Shown here piece by piece: positions 46,799 through 55,685 of a stretch of 64,000 nt of DNA. Numbering within the stretch: the stretch's first letter is position 1; the number at the start of each line of letters is the position of its first letter. The notes below the pieces were generated by a model. That model worked only from the letters and a program-made list of their open reading frames with translations, did not search any database and was not told the origin of the DNA. The DNA is from Citrobacter enshiensis. GTDB lineage: Bacteria > Pseudomonadota > Gammaproteobacteria > Enterobacterales > Enterobacteriaceae. Position numbers and translations under genes: made by a program. The DNA lies in assembly GCF_029338175.1 (NCBI RefSeq), contig NZ_CP119862.1, forward strand, positions 3,472,001 to 3,536,000, written 5' to 3'.

Positions 46799-47665
46799 AT
46801 GGTAGCAAAGATTATTGACGGTAAAACGATTGCGCAGCAGGTGCGCTCTGAGGTTGCTCATAAAGTTCAGGCGCGTTTAGCGTCCGGACTTCGCGCCCCA
46901 GGACTGGCTGTTGTGCTGGTAGGCAGCAACCCGGCTTCGCAAATTTATGTCGCAAGCAAGCGCAAAGCCTGTGATGAGGTGGGGTTCGTCTCCCGCTCTT
47001 ATGACCTGCCTGAAACCACCAGCGAGGCGGAACTGCTTGAGCTTATCGATACGCTTAACGCAGACAACACCATCGACGGTATTCTGGTGCAACTGCCGTT
47101 ACCGGCGGGCATCGACAACGTCAAAGTGCTTGAGCGCATCGCGCCAGACAAAGACGTGGATGGTTTCCATCCGTACAACGTAGGTCGTTTGTGCCAGCGC
47201 GCGCCACGTCTGCGTCCGTGTACTCCGCGCGGTATTGTTACCCTGCTTGAGCGTTACAATATCGATACCTACGGGCTGAATGCCGTGGTGATTGGCGCCT
47301 CCAACATCGTCGGCCGCCCGATGAGCATGGAACTGCTGCTGGCAGGTTGCACCACCACCGTCACTCACCGCTTTACCAAAAACCTGCGTCATCACGTCGA
47401 AAATGCCGACCTGCTGATCGTGGCCGTCGGCAAACCCGGATTTATTCCCGGCGAGTGGATAAAAGAAGGCGCCATCGTGATCGATGTCGGCATTAACCGT
47501 CTGGAAAATGGTAAAGTTGTCGGCGACGTCGTCTTTGACGATGCGGCGGCGCGTGCGTCATACATCACGCCAGTGCCGGGCGGCGTCGGTCCGATGACCG
47601 TCGCAACACTTATCGAAAACACGCTGCAGGCGTGTGTTGAATATCACGATCCACAAGGTAATTAA
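46799..47665 (+). CDS. folD: FolD, methylenetetrahydrofolate dehydrogenase/cyclohydrolase
   Basis: This 288-residue cytosolic enzyme interconverts 5,10-methylene-, 5,10-methenyl- and 10-formyl-tetrahydrofolate using NADP. Signature stretches are '[16 protein letters not shown]' with the catalytic Lys, '[10 protein letters not shown]' and 'GRPMSMELL...HRFT' at the nucleotide site, then '[16 protein letters not shown]'. Almost identical to E. coli FolD in my memory of it. It starts opposite fimA, as folD starts opposite sfmA/fimA in E. coli and Salmonella. Confidence 0.98.
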   Translation: MVAKIIDGKTIAQQVRSEVAHKVQARLASGLRAPGLAVVLVGSNPASQIYVASKRKACDEVGFVSRSYDLPETTSEAELLELIDTLNADNTIDGILVQLPLPAGIDNVKVLERIAPDKDVDGFHPYNVGRLCQRAPRLRPCTPRGIVTLLERYNIDTYGLNAVVIGASNIVGRPMSMELLLAGCTTTVTHRFTKNLRHHVENADLLIVAVGKPGFIPGEWIKEGAIVIDVGINRLENGKVVGDVVFDDAAARASYITPVPGGVGPMTVATLIENTLQACVEYHDPQGN

Positions 47666-47666
47666 T

Positions 47667-47879
47667 ATGGCGAATTTTTCTTTAGGCAAGCATCCGCACG
47701 TGGAGCTGTGCGATTTGCTCAAACTGGAAGGCTGGTGTGAAAGCGGCGCCCAGGCGAAAATTGCCATTGCAGAAGGTTTAGTCAAGGTCGATGGCGCGGT
47801 GGAAACCCGTAAACGCTGCAAAATCGTCGCGGGACACACCGTGAGTTATGAAGGTCACAGCATTAACGTCGTCGCGTGA
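47667..47879 (+). CDS. ybcJ: YbcJ, S4-like RNA-binding protein
   Basis: This 70-residue protein begins at ATG 47667, one base after the folD stop. The sequence 'GAQAKIAIAEGLVKVDGAVE' followed by 'TRKRCKIVAGHTV' is a small S4-type RNA-binding fold, almost identical to E. coli YbcJ. Function is unknown; RNA binding is inferred from the fold. It is likely co-transcribed with folD. Confidence 0.95.
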   Translation: MANFSLGKHPHVELCDLLKLEGWCESGAQAKIAIAEGLVKVDGAVETRKRCKIVAGHTVSYEGHSINVVA

Positions 47880-47886
47880 TCTCAGC

Positions 47887-47918
47887 TGCCGGATGACGGT
47901 TAACACCTTATCCGGCCA
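47887..47918. repeat. REP element
   Basis: TGCCGGATGACGGTTAAC...TTATCCGGCCA is a typical palindromic REP unit just after ybcJ. Confidence 0.75.
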
Positions 47919-48002
47919 GTTCCCCCGCATTTCAGATAATTAACTTCATCGTCCCTTCACAGTAAACTGTTAGCATGTTGTTTTTCATACGAAGCGAACC
48001 TC

Positions 48003-48524
48003 ATGCCAACCATTGTTACCCACGCCGCCGTTCCTCTTTGTCTTGGATTAGGCCTCGGCCTCAAGGTTATTCCCCCTCGCCTGCTGTTTGCCGGGATCGT
48101 GCTGGCGATGCTGCCCGATGCCGACGTCCTGGCGTTTAAGTTTGGTATTGCCTACGGCAACGTGTTTGGCCATCGTGGTTTTACCCACTCGCTGTTATTT
48201 GCCTTTGTCGTACCCTTTTTATGCGTACTGATCGGGCGACGATGGTTTAGAGCGGGGCTGGTTCGCTGCTGGCTGTTCCTGACGGTGTCACTGCTGTCGC
48301 ACAGTTTGCTGGATTCAATCACCACCGGTGGAAAAGGCGTCGGCTGGTTGTGGCCGTGGTCTGACGAACGTTTCTTTGCCCCCTGGCAGGTGATCAAGGT
48401 CGCGCCGTTTGCGCTCTCACGCTATGCCACGCCGTACGGGCATCAGGTGATGCTGTCTGAGTTGATGTGGGTGTGGTTGCCGGGTGTGGTGGTGATGGGA
48501 ATGTTGTGGTGGCGTAGACGTTAA
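48003..48524 (+). CDS. ybcI: YbcI, inner-membrane YdjM-family metal-dependent hydrolase-like protein
   Basis: This 173-residue protein has three to four membrane helices and the motif 'MLPDADVL...GHRGFTHSLLFA' with several His and Asp residues that define the YdjM/LexA-regulated membrane hydrolase family. The E. coli counterpart has the same length and position. Physiological role unknown. It lies about 120 bp after ybcJ, separated by a REP unit. Confidence 0.94.
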   Translation: MPTIVTHAAVPLCLGLGLGLKVIPPRLLFAGIVLAMLPDADVLAFKFGIAYGNVFGHRGFTHSLLFAFVVPFLCVLIGRRWFRAGLVRCWLFLTVSLLSHSLLDSITTGGKGVGWLWPWSDERFFAPWQVIKVAPFALSRYATPYGHQVMLSELMWVWLPGVVVMGMLWWRRR

Positions 48525-48527
48525 AAA

Positions 48528-48596
48528 GCCGGGTGGCGGCTTCGCCTTACCCGGCCTACGAGGCCGGACACGCATCAGCGCATCCGACAATAGACG
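48528..48596. repeat. REP/BIME-type repeat between ybcI and cysS
   Basis: GCCGGGTGGCGGCTTCGCC...TTACCCGGC (48528-48555) is a complete palindromic REP, followed by a partial second unit (GGCCGGAC...GCATCCGAC, about 48562-48588). It sits between two convergent genes and may serve as bidirectional transcription end and gyrase/IHF site. Confidence 0.8.
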
Positions 48597-48597
48597 A

Positions 48598-49983
48598 TTA
48601 TTTACGACGCCAGGTGGTTCCTTGCGGACCATCTTCCAGCACGATCCCCATCTCGTTCAGACGATCACGCGCCGCATCTGCTGCCGCCCAGTCTTTCGCT
48701 TTACGGGCATCGAGACGCTGTTGAATCAACGCTTCGATCTCAGCAACTTCACCATCATCCGCTTGCGCGCCGCTTTGCAGGAACGCTTCCGGATCCTGTT
48801 CCAGCAGACCCAGCACGCCAGAGAGCTTACGCAGATGCGAGGCCATCGCGTTTGCCGCCGCCAAATCTTCACCCTTCAGGCGATTCACTTCACGCGCCAT
48901 ATCAAACAATACCGAGTAGGCTTCTGGCGTGTTGAAATCGTCGTTCATCGCCTCAACAAAACGCGCTTCAAACGCTTCGCCACCCGCAGGGGCAACGGAT
49001 TTGTCCGTTCCGCGCAGCGCAGTGTAAAGACGTTCCAGCGCCGAACGCGCCTGTTTCAGGTTCTCTTCGCTGTAGTTGAGCTGGCTACGATAGTGGCCGG
49101 ACATCAGGAAGTAGCGAATGGTTTCAGCGTCGTAGTATTTCAGGACGTCGCGCACGGTGAAAAAATTGCCCAGTGATTTAGACATTTTCTCGCGATCAAT
49201 CATCACCATACCGGAGTGCATCCAGTAGTTCACGTACTCACCGTCATGCGCACAGGTCGACTGGGCGATTTCGTTTTCATGGTGCGGGAACATCAGGTCA
49301 GAACCGCCGCCGTGAATATCAAAATGGTTGCCTAACTGTTTGCAGTTCATCGCCGAACATTCAATGTGCCAGCCCGGACGCCCTGCGCCCCACGGTGACG
49401 ACCAGCTCGGCTCGCCCTCTTTCGACATTTTCCACAACACGAAATCCATCGGGTTGCGTTTCACGTCAACGACGTCCACACGAGCCCCGGCCTGGAGCTG
49501 GTCGAGATCCTGACGTGACAGCAGGCCATAGTTCGGGTCCGTCGGGACATCAAACATCACATCGCCGTTATCTGCCACGTAGGCGTGACCTTTGGCAATC
49601 AACTGTTCAGTAATTTCAATGATTTCGTGGATATGGTGCGTTGCGCGCGGTTCGAGGTCCGGGCGCAAAATGTTCAACGCATCGAAATCGTTGTGCATCT
49701 CGGCAATCATGCGATCGACCAGCGCCACAAAGTTTTCGCCGTTTTCGTTGGCGCGTTTGATGATTTTGTCATCGATATCGGTAATGTTACGCACGTATTT
49801 CAGTTTGTAGCCGAGGAAACGCAGGTAGCGCGCCACCACGTCGAAGGCAACAAACGTACGTCCGTGACCAATATGACAGAGATCGTAAACGGTAATACCA
49901 CACACGTACATGCCGACTTCCCCGGCATGAATAGGCTTAAATTCCTCTTTCTGGCGCGTCAGTGTATTAAAGATTTTTAACAT
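48598..49983 (-). CDS. cysS: CysS, cysteinyl-tRNA synthetase
   Basis: This 461-residue class I synthetase starts at ATG 49983 ([13 protein letters not shown]); the longer frame to 50034 is unsupported. It has HIGH-type 'CHIGHGRT' and KMSKS-type 'REKMSKSL' motifs, and the zinc-binding Cys in 'YVCGITVYD' plus 'GWHIECSAM'. It charges tRNA-Cys in the cytosol. It is divergent from ppiB, as in E. coli. Confidence 0.98.
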   Translation of the reverse strand: MLKIFNTLTRQKEEFKPIHAGEVGMYVCGITVYDLCHIGHGRTFVAFDVVARYLRFLGYKLKYVRNITDIDDKIIKRANENGENFVALVDRMIAEMHNDFDALNILRPDLEPRATHHIHEIIEITEQLIAKGHAYVADNGDVMFDVPTDPNYGLLSRQDLDQLQAGARVDVVDVKRNPMDFVLWKMSKEGEPSWSSPWGAGRPGWHIECSAMNCKQLGNHFDIHGGGSDLMFPHHENEIAQSTCAHDGEYVNYWMHSGMVMIDREKMSKSLGNFFTVRDVLKYYDAETIRYFLMSGHYRSQLNYSEENLKQARSALERLYTALRGTDKSVAPAGGEAFEARFVEAMNDDFNTPEAYSVLFDMAREVNRLKGEDLAAANAMASHLRKLSGVLGLLEQDPEAFLQSGAQADDGEVAEIEALIQQRLDARKAKDWAAADAARDRLNEMGIVLEDGPQGTTWRRK

Positions 49984-50156
49984 CGAAGATTCCGTATAGA
50001 CGTGTGTGGATAATAAAGTCTGTATAATACCCATAATTCAGACTGGAATCAGCACACATTGCAAGATGATCCCGTCTTACGGTTATGCTATAACACCCCA
50101 CTATATGTGACCCAGCGTTGGGTCGAAGCACCACTATATCGGAACAGGATGCAAAA

Positions 50157-50651
50157 ATGGTTACTTTCCACACTAATCACGGCGATATCGTAATCAAAAC
50201 CTTTGATGACAAAGCGCCTGAAACAGTTAAAAACTTCCTGGACTACTGCCGCGAAGGTTTTTACAACAACACCATTTTCCACCGTGTCATTAACGGTTTT
50301 ATGATTCAGGGCGGCGGTTTTGAGCCGGGCATGAAGCAAAAAGCCACCAAAGAGGCTATCAAAAACGAAGCCAACAACGGTCTGAAAAACACCCGTGGTA
50401 CGCTGGCAATGGCGCGTACTCAGGCTCCGCACTCCGCGACTGCCCAGTTCTTTATTAACGTTGCCGACAACGACTTCCTGAACTTCTCTGCCGAAAGCAT
50501 GCAGGGCTGGGGCTACTGCGTATTCGCCGAAGTCGTTGAAGGCATGGACGTTGTAGACAAAATTAAAGCGGTGTCCACCGGTCGCAGCGGCATGCATCAG
50601 GACGTACCAAAAGAAGACGTCATCGTCGAAAACGTGACCGTCAGCGAGTAA
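50157..50651 (+). CDS. ppiB: PpiB, cytosolic peptidyl-prolyl isomerase (cyclophilin B)
   Basis: This 164-residue cyclophilin begins '[20 protein letters not shown]' and has the active-site Arg and Phe region '[15 protein letters not shown]' and '[15 protein letters not shown]'. It lacks a signal peptide, so it is the cytosolic form. It catalyses prolyl cis-trans isomerisation. It ends two bases before lpxH, so the two are one transcription unit. Confidence 0.98.
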   Translation: MVTFHTNHGDIVIKTFDDKAPETVKNFLDYCREGFYNNTIFHRVINGFMIQGGGFEPGMKQKATKEAIKNEANNGLKNTRGTLAMARTQAPHSATAQFFINVADNDFLNFSAESMQGWGYCVFAEVVEGMDVVDKIKAVSTGRSGMHQDVPKEDVIVENVTVSE

Positions 50652-50653
50652 TC

Positions 50654-51376
50654 GTGGCGACACTGTTTATTGCAGATCTTCACCTCTGCACAGAAGAACC
50701 GGCGATCACCGCCGGTTTTCTGCGTTTTTTAGCCGGTGAAGCGCGTCAGGCAGACGCACTGTACATTTTGGGCGATCTTTTCGAAGCCTGGATAGGCGAC
50801 GACGATCCCAATCCCCTGCACCGCGAAATAGCCGCTGCGATTAAAGCGGTGGTCGATTCCGGCGTGCCCTGTTTTTTCATTCACGGCAACCGCGACTTTC
50901 TGCTCGGTAAACGTTTTGCCCGTGAAAGCGGCATGACCCTGCTACCGCAGGAAAAGGTGCCTGAGCTGTATGGCCGACGCGTGTTGATCATGCATGGCGA
51001 TACCTTGTGTACCGATGATGTCGGTTACCAGGCGTTTCGCGCCAAAGTGCATAAACCCTGGCTGCAAAGGCTGTTTCTTGCCCTGCCGCTGTTTATTCGT
51101 AGCCGTATTGCCGCCAAAATGCGGGCTGGCAGCAAATCTGCCAACATCAGTAAATCGCTGGAAATTATGGATGTTAACCCTCAGGCCGTGGTGGCTGAGA
51201 TGGAGAAGCACCAGGTGCAATGGCTGATTCACGGCCATACCCATCGCCCGGATGTGCATGAACTCACGATCAATAGGAAACCCGCTTTTCGTGTCGTTTT
51301 AGGCGCCTGGCACCACGAAGGCTCGATGGTAAAAGTCACGCCGGACAACGTTGAACTGATCCCCTTCCCGTTTTAA
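50654..51376 (+). CDS. lpxH: LpxH, UDP-2,3-diacylglucosamine hydrolase
   Basis: This 240-residue metallophosphoesterase has GTG start at 50654. Metal-binding motifs are 'DLHLC', '[11 protein letters not shown]', 'GNRDF', 'MHGDT' and 'HGHTHRP'. It splits UDP-2,3-diacylglucosamine to lipid X and UMP in lipid A synthesis at the inner membrane. Essential in E. coli. It follows ppiB by two bases. Confidence 0.98.
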   Translation: MATLFIADLHLCTEEPAITAGFLRFLAGEARQADALYILGDLFEAWIGDDDPNPLHREIAAAIKAVVDSGVPCFFIHGNRDFLLGKRFARESGMTLLPQEKVPELYGRRVLIMHGDTLCTDDVGYQAFRAKVHKPWLQRLFLALPLFIRSRIAAKMRAGSKSANISKSLEIMDVNPQAVVAEMEKHQVQWLIHGHTHRPDVHELTINRKPAFRVVLGAWHHEGSMVKVTPDNVELIPFPF

Positions 51377-51407
51377 ATTCTCTCAGCCATTTGCCGCAAC
51401 TTTAACC

Positions 51408-51423
51408 GCGCAACCGTTTTCCT
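51408..51423. promoter_or_regulatory. PurR operator of purEK
   Basis: GCGCAACCGTTTTCCT matches the PurR box consensus (ACGCAAACGTTTTCNT) at 14 of 15 specified positions except the central A/C and first base. It is located 71 bp upstream of purE, the usual place in E. coli, so purEK should be repressed by PurR with hypoxanthine or guanine. Confidence 0.8.
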
Positions 51424-51494
51424 TGCCGTATTATCATGCTATTCTCTGTGGCCTCAAAAGCAGTGTGTCCCGCACCACAGGAGTTTTCAGACGC

Positions 51495-52004
51495 ATGTCT
51501 TCCCGCAATAATCCGGCGCGTGTCGCCATCGTGATGGGGTCCAAAAGCGACTGGGCTACCATGCAGTTTGCCGCCGAAATCTTTGAAATCCTGAACGTTC
51601 CACACCACGTTGAAGTTGTTTCCGCTCATCGCACCCCCGACAAATTGTTCAGCTTCGCCGAAAGCGCCGAAGAGAACGGTTATCAGGTGATTATTGCCGG
51701 TGCCGGCGGTGCAGCACATTTGCCGGGAATGATTGCCGCGAAGACGCTGGTGCCCGTACTGGGCGTTCCGGTACAGAGCGCGGCGCTGAGCGGCGTTGAC
51801 AGCCTCTACTCTATTGTTCAGATGCCACGCGGTATTCCGGTCGGTACGCTGGCGATTGGTAAAGCGGGCGCGGCGAACGCAGCACTGCTGGCAGCGCAAA
51901 TTCTGGCGCTCCATGACAACGCGTTGCATCAGCGCCTGAATGACTGGCGTAAGGCACAAACGGATGAGGTGCTGGAGAATCCAGATCCGCGGGGTGCGGC
52001 ATGA
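51495..52004 (+). CDS. purE: PurE, N5-CAIR mutase
   Basis: This 169-residue protein has the class I PurE active-site pattern '[12 protein letters not shown]', '[11 protein letters not shown]' and '[11 protein letters not shown]'. It converts N5-carboxyaminoimidazole ribotide to CAIR in de novo purine synthesis. ATG at 51495 is chosen; the longer frame to 51423 has no start support. It overlaps purK by four bases (ATGA). Confidence 0.98.
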   Translation: MSSRNNPARVAIVMGSKSDWATMQFAAEIFEILNVPHHVEVVSAHRTPDKLFSFAESAEENGYQVIIAGAGGAAHLPGMIAAKTLVPVLGVPVQSAALSGVDSLYSIVQMPRGIPVGTLAIGKAGAANAALLAAQILALHDNALHQRLNDWRKAQTDEVLENPDPRGAA

Positions 52005-53068
52005 AGCAGGTCTGCGTGCTGGGCAACGGTCAATTAGGGCGGATGCTGCGCCAGGCCGGTGAACCGTTAGGGATCGCCGTCTGGCCAGTGGGACTGGATG
52101 CCGAACCTGCCGCCGTTCCTTTTCAGCAAAGCGTAATTACCGCAGAAATTGAGCGCTGGCCAGAAACCGCGCTGACCCGCGAACTGGCGCGCCACCCGGC
52201 CTTTGTCAACCGCGATGTGTTCCCAATCATCGCCGACCGCCTCACGCAAAAACAGCTTTTTGACAAGCTCTCCCTTGCCACCGCACCGTGGCAACTGCTG
52301 GCCGCCAGCGACGAATGGCCGCACATTTTCGAACGCTTGGGCGAACTGGCGATTGTCAAACGCCGCGTCGGGGGTTATGACGGTCGCGGACAGTGGCGCT
52401 TGCGTAATGATGAAACTGACCAACTCCCGAATGACTGCTACGGCGAGTGTATTGTCGAGCAGGGGATCAACTTCTCCGGGGAAGTGTCATTAGTTGGCGC
52501 ACGCGGTCACGACGGCAGCACCGTCTTTTATCCGTTGACGCACAACCTGCATCAGGACGGAATTCTGCGCACCAGCGTGGCATTTCCGCAGGCTAACACC
52601 CGATTGCAGGAACAGGCGGAAGCCATGCTTTCCGCCATCATGCAGGAGTTGGGTTACGTCGGGGTGATGGCGATGGAGTGTTTTATCACCTCAGAAGGAC
52701 TGCTGATCAACGAACTGGCCCCACGCGTGCATAACAGCGGGCACTGGACGCAAAACGGCGCCAGTATCAGTCAGTTCGAGCTTCATCTGCGCGCCATCAC
52801 GGGACTGCCATTACCGACGCCGGTGGTAAACAGCCCATCGGTGATGGTGAATTTGATTGGCAGCCCTCTGAATTATGACTGGCTGAAACTGCCGTTAGTG
52901 CATCTGCACTGGTACGACAAAGAGGTTCGGCCGGGGCGTAAGGTAGGTCACCTGAACCTGACCGACAGCGACACCGCGCGCCTAAACGCCACGCTGGAGG
53001 CACTGGCGCCATTACTGCCGCCAGACTACGCCAGCGGCATCATTTGGGCGCAAAGTAAGCTCATATAA
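52001..53068 (+). CDS. purK: PurK, N5-CAIR synthetase
   Basis: This 355-residue ATP-grasp enzyme uses ATP, bicarbonate and AIR to form N5-CAIR. Dinucleotide-type start '[20 protein letters not shown]', ATP-binding '[14 protein letters not shown]' and '[17 protein letters not shown]', then '[16 protein letters not shown]' are visible. It is translationally coupled to purE. It lies next to selU here; in E. coli K-12 the allantoin/glyoxylate genes separate the two. Confidence 0.98.
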   Translation: MKQVCVLGNGQLGRMLRQAGEPLGIAVWPVGLDAEPAAVPFQQSVITAEIERWPETALTRELARHPAFVNRDVFPIIADRLTQKQLFDKLSLATAPWQLLAASDEWPHIFERLGELAIVKRRVGGYDGRGQWRLRNDETDQLPNDCYGECIVEQGINFSGEVSLVGARGHDGSTVFYPLTHNLHQDGILRTSVAFPQANTRLQEQAEAMLSAIMQELGYVGVMAMECFITSEGLLINELAPRVHNSGHWTQNGASISQFELHLRAITGLPLPTPVVNSPSVMVNLIGSPLNYDWLKLPLVHLHWYDKEVRPGRKVGHLNLTDSDTARLNATLEALAPLLPPDYASGIIWAQSKLI

Positions 53069-53079
53069 CCCAGAAAAAT

Positions 53080-53109
53080 GCCGGGAAATAGAACTTATCC
53101 TTTCCCGGC
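53080..53109 (+). terminator. Hairpin after purK
   Basis: GCCGGGAAA...TTTCCCGGC is a 9-bp stem with 12-base loop, starting 12 bp after the purK stop and before selU. There is no T-run, so it may be a REP relative or a weak terminator. Confidence 0.5.
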
Positions 53110-53166
53110 CCCTCTCTCAGCGCGTAAAATCCTGCCCATTGCTGTTTTGTTTTATCAGGATCTCCC

Positions 53167-54249
53167 ATGAACGATGGAACGGATTATCGCGCGATCCTCA
53201 CCGCCGATACGCCTTTAATCGATGTACGCGCCCCAGGCGAATTCACGCAGGGCGCCATGCCCGCAGCCATTAACCTGCCCTTGATGAATGATGAAGAGCG
53301 CGCCGCCGTCGGCACCTGCTACAAGCGCCAGGGGCCAGAGGCCGCACTCAAGCTTGGTCATCAACTGGTTTCCGGCGAGCTTCGCCAACAGCGGCTGGAT
53401 GGCTGGCGAGAAGCGTGTCAACAACGGCCCACCGGCTATCTTTGCTGCGCGCGCGGCGGCCAACGCTCGCACATTGTTCAGCAGTGGCTGCGCGAGTCGG
53501 GTATTAACTACCCGCTGATCGAGGGCGGCTATAAAGCGTTACGCCAGTCTGCCATCCGCGTCACCGAAGAACTGGTGCAAAAGCCCATCATCTTAATTGG
53601 CGGCTGTACCGGCAGCGGCAAGACGCAACTGGTACAACAGCAGCCCAACGGTATCGATCTCGAAGGGCTGGCGCACCATCGCGGTTCCTCATTTGGCCGC
53701 ACGCTGCAGCCGCAACTCAGTCAGGCCAGTTTTGAAAACCTGCTGGCAAGTGAGTTGCTCAAGGTCGATGCGCGCCAGACACTGCGTTCCTGGGTGCTGG
53801 AGGACGAAGGCCGGATGATTGGTTCGAACCATCTGCCGGAATGTTTGCGCGAGCGTATGACGCAGGCGGAAATTGCGGTGGTCAACGATCCCTTTGAGTT
53901 GCGTCTGGAACGGCTGCGTGAAGAGTATTTCGTGCGTATGCATCATGACTTTACTCACGCTTATGGCGAAGAGCGCGGCTGGCAGGAGTACAGCGAGTAT
54001 TTGCACCACGGGCTGTCAGCCATTCAGCGTCGGCTGGGCCTGCAACGATTTAAAGAATTGACCACCGCGCTCGATATTGCCCTGGCTGAACAGCAGAGCA
54101 CCGGCAGCACCGAGGCGCATTTCTGTTGGCTGGTTCCGCTGCTGGAAGAGTATTACGACCCAATGTATCGCTATCAGCTCGAAAAGAAAGCAGAGAAAAT
54201 TGTCTTTCGCGGCACGTTTGATGACGTCGGAGAGTGGTTGAGTCGTTAA
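53167..54249 (+). CDS. selU: SelU/MnmH, tRNA 2-selenouridine synthase
   Basis: This 360-residue protein has an N-terminal rhodanese domain with the catalytic Cys in '[11 protein letters not shown]' (residues 91-101) and a C-terminal P-loop domain with Walker A 'GGCTGSGKT' (145-153). It replaces sulfur with selenium at the wobble position of tRNA-Lys, -Glu and -Gln, via a geranylated intermediate. Also known as YbbB. It starts about 100 bp after purK and converges on the porin gene. Confidence 0.96.
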   Translation: MNDGTDYRAILTADTPLIDVRAPGEFTQGAMPAAINLPLMNDEERAAVGTCYKRQGPEAALKLGHQLVSGELRQQRLDGWREACQQRPTGYLCCARGGQRSHIVQQWLRESGINYPLIEGGYKALRQSAIRVTEELVQKPIILIGGCTGSGKTQLVQQQPNGIDLEGLAHHRGSSFGRTLQPQLSQASFENLLASELLKVDARQTLRSWVLEDEGRMIGSNHLPECLRERMTQAEIAVVNDPFELRLERLREEYFVRMHHDFTHAYGEERGWQEYSEYLHHGLSAIQRRLGLQRFKELTTALDIALAEQQSTGSTEAHFCWLVPLLEEYYDPMYRYQLEKKAEKIVFRGTFDDVGEWLSR

Positions 54250-54253
54250 AAAA

Positions 54254-54288
54254 TGCCGGATGAGACGCGTGAGTGTCGCCATCCGGCA
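54254..54288. repeat. REP element between selU and the porin gene
   Basis: TGCCGGATGAGACGCGTGAG...GTCGCCATCCGGCA is a classic REP palindrome between two convergent genes. Confidence 0.82.
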
Positions 54289-54299
54289 CAGTGTCAGAC

Positions 54300-55436
54300 T
54301 TAGAAGTCGTAACGCAGGCGCACCAGGTTCATATCACCCAGGTCGTCGGTGCTGGAGGTAAAGACGTGTTCGTAATCAACACGGAAACCATAATCCAGTT
54401 GGAAGCTGATCCCCACGCCGTTGTCGGTACGCAGATAATCACGACCATTCACGTATTCAATACGATCGCCCATAAAGTAAGGCTGGATGGATTTAACCGC
54501 ATACTGACCAATCGGGAATTTATAGCCCGCAAAGTATTCCAGACCCCACGCATCACCGGCAAAGTAATCGTTAACGGACACTTTTTTGGTGGTCATAAAG
54601 TTCTGATACCAGCCGCCGCCCATGGAGAAGGTCCAGTTGTCAGGCGTCCAGCTTAATGCCGTACCGACGATGTTCTGGTCGTAGGTTTTGCTGTCGTTGC
54701 CACGCATCTCCGCACGGGTGTAGTTCCACGCCGTACCCCAGGTCAGATCGTCAGTGATGTGATAATCCACACCCAGAGAGCCGCCGCCTTTACGTTTGTA
54801 TTTCAGGCCATTGTTCGGGTTGTACTCGTCGCTGAACAGATAAGAGGCGTAGAGATCAACATCCCCCACCGCTTTCTTATATTTCAGAGATTTACGGGTG
54901 CGGTACGAACCATCGTAGTCGCCGTTAATCCCGTTACCCGGCGCCTGGCCGATCATGTCGTAGTCCCAGATATCGGTTTTCGCCCCGACCACATCATAGT
55001 AAATACTGTTCTGTTGACCGAAGGTCAGCGTACCCCAGGTATCACTTTTCAGACCGGTGTATAACATACGACGGGTCGTGTCGTTGGCACCATCCGCGTA
55101 GTGGTTGTCCCAGTTGAACATCGCCGGGAAGTTCACGCCCAGCTCGTAGTAGCTGACCCAGCTAATGTCATCAAACAGGTAGTAATCGGCCGCGAAACGA
55201 AAACGCGTACCGCCGTCAAACCCATTACGCTTATACCCATTCGCACCGTCATCGCCAGCCATATTCTGGAACTGCGGACGGATACTCCCGCCAACGGTGA
55301 AGTTGAGACGGCTCAGAGGATCACCCGCCTGAGGATCCTGTTTCAGAACCGTGATTTCCGCCTGAGAGGCGAAAGACGTCAATGCCACTGCTGCGCCGAT
55401 CGATGCCGCCAGCGCTGTTGTTTTTATATTCATCAT
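54300..55436 (-). CDS. Outer-membrane porin, general-porin-like
   Basis: This 378-residue protein has a signal peptide ('MMNIKTTALAASIGAAVALT' ending 'SFASQA') and alternating beta-strand pattern with Tyr/Trp girdles throughout, ending in '...LVRLRYDF' with terminal Phe. Motifs 'GLKSDTWGTLTFGQQNSIYYD' resemble the L2/L3 region of enterobacterial porins. It should form an outer-membrane channel for small solutes. Specificity is unknown; it is not OmpC or OmpF by sequence. It occupies the ybbP-selU interval, where E. coli K-12 has rhsD and other genes. I do not assign a symbol. Confidence 0.85.
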   Translation of the reverse strand: MMNIKTTALAASIGAAVALTSFASQAEITVLKQDPQAGDPLSRLNFTVGGSIRPQFQNMAGDDGANGYKRNGFDGGTRFRFAADYYLFDDISWVSYYELGVNFPAMFNWDNHYADGANDTTRRMLYTGLKSDTWGTLTFGQQNSIYYDVVGAKTDIWDYDMIGQAPGNGINGDYDGSYRTRKSLKYKKAVGDVDLYASYLFSDEYNPNNGLKYKRKGGGSLGVDYHITDDLTWGTAWNYTRAEMRGNDSKTYDQNIVGTALSWTPDNWTFSMGGGWYQNFMTTKKVSVNDYFAGDAWGLEYFAGYKFPIGQYAVKSIQPYFMGDRIEYVNGRDYLRTDNGVGISFQLDYGFRVDYEHVFTSSTDDLGDMNLVRLRYDF

Positions 55437-55685
55437 TGTTCCTTGATAGATTTACCCTGAAAAATTCACGCGATTGGCAGACGCACACGCGTCGCCAGGC
55501 GACATGAGTTCTGACGGGGATAGCCTGCTAATTATTCAGCAGGTGAATATTAACTTTTATTGATACTGCTGTGTTGGCGGGTTTTTAATGATTTGTGCTA
55601 CTAAATATCAAGGAATTATCAATTTGTGCCACATAATGGGTACGCGCCAGTATAAAAACTGGCGCGCAATCATCATCCACATGAA
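55437..55685. other. Promoter region of the porin gene, with a hairpin behind ybbP
   Basis: 250 bp. The part next to the porin should hold its promoter; it is AT-rich near 55545-55620. A 9-bp perfect stem CGCGCCAGT...ACTGGCGCG (55643-55666, loop ATAAAA) lies 20 bp after the ybbP stop and could end or protect the ybbAP transcript; no T-run follows. Confidence 0.55.
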
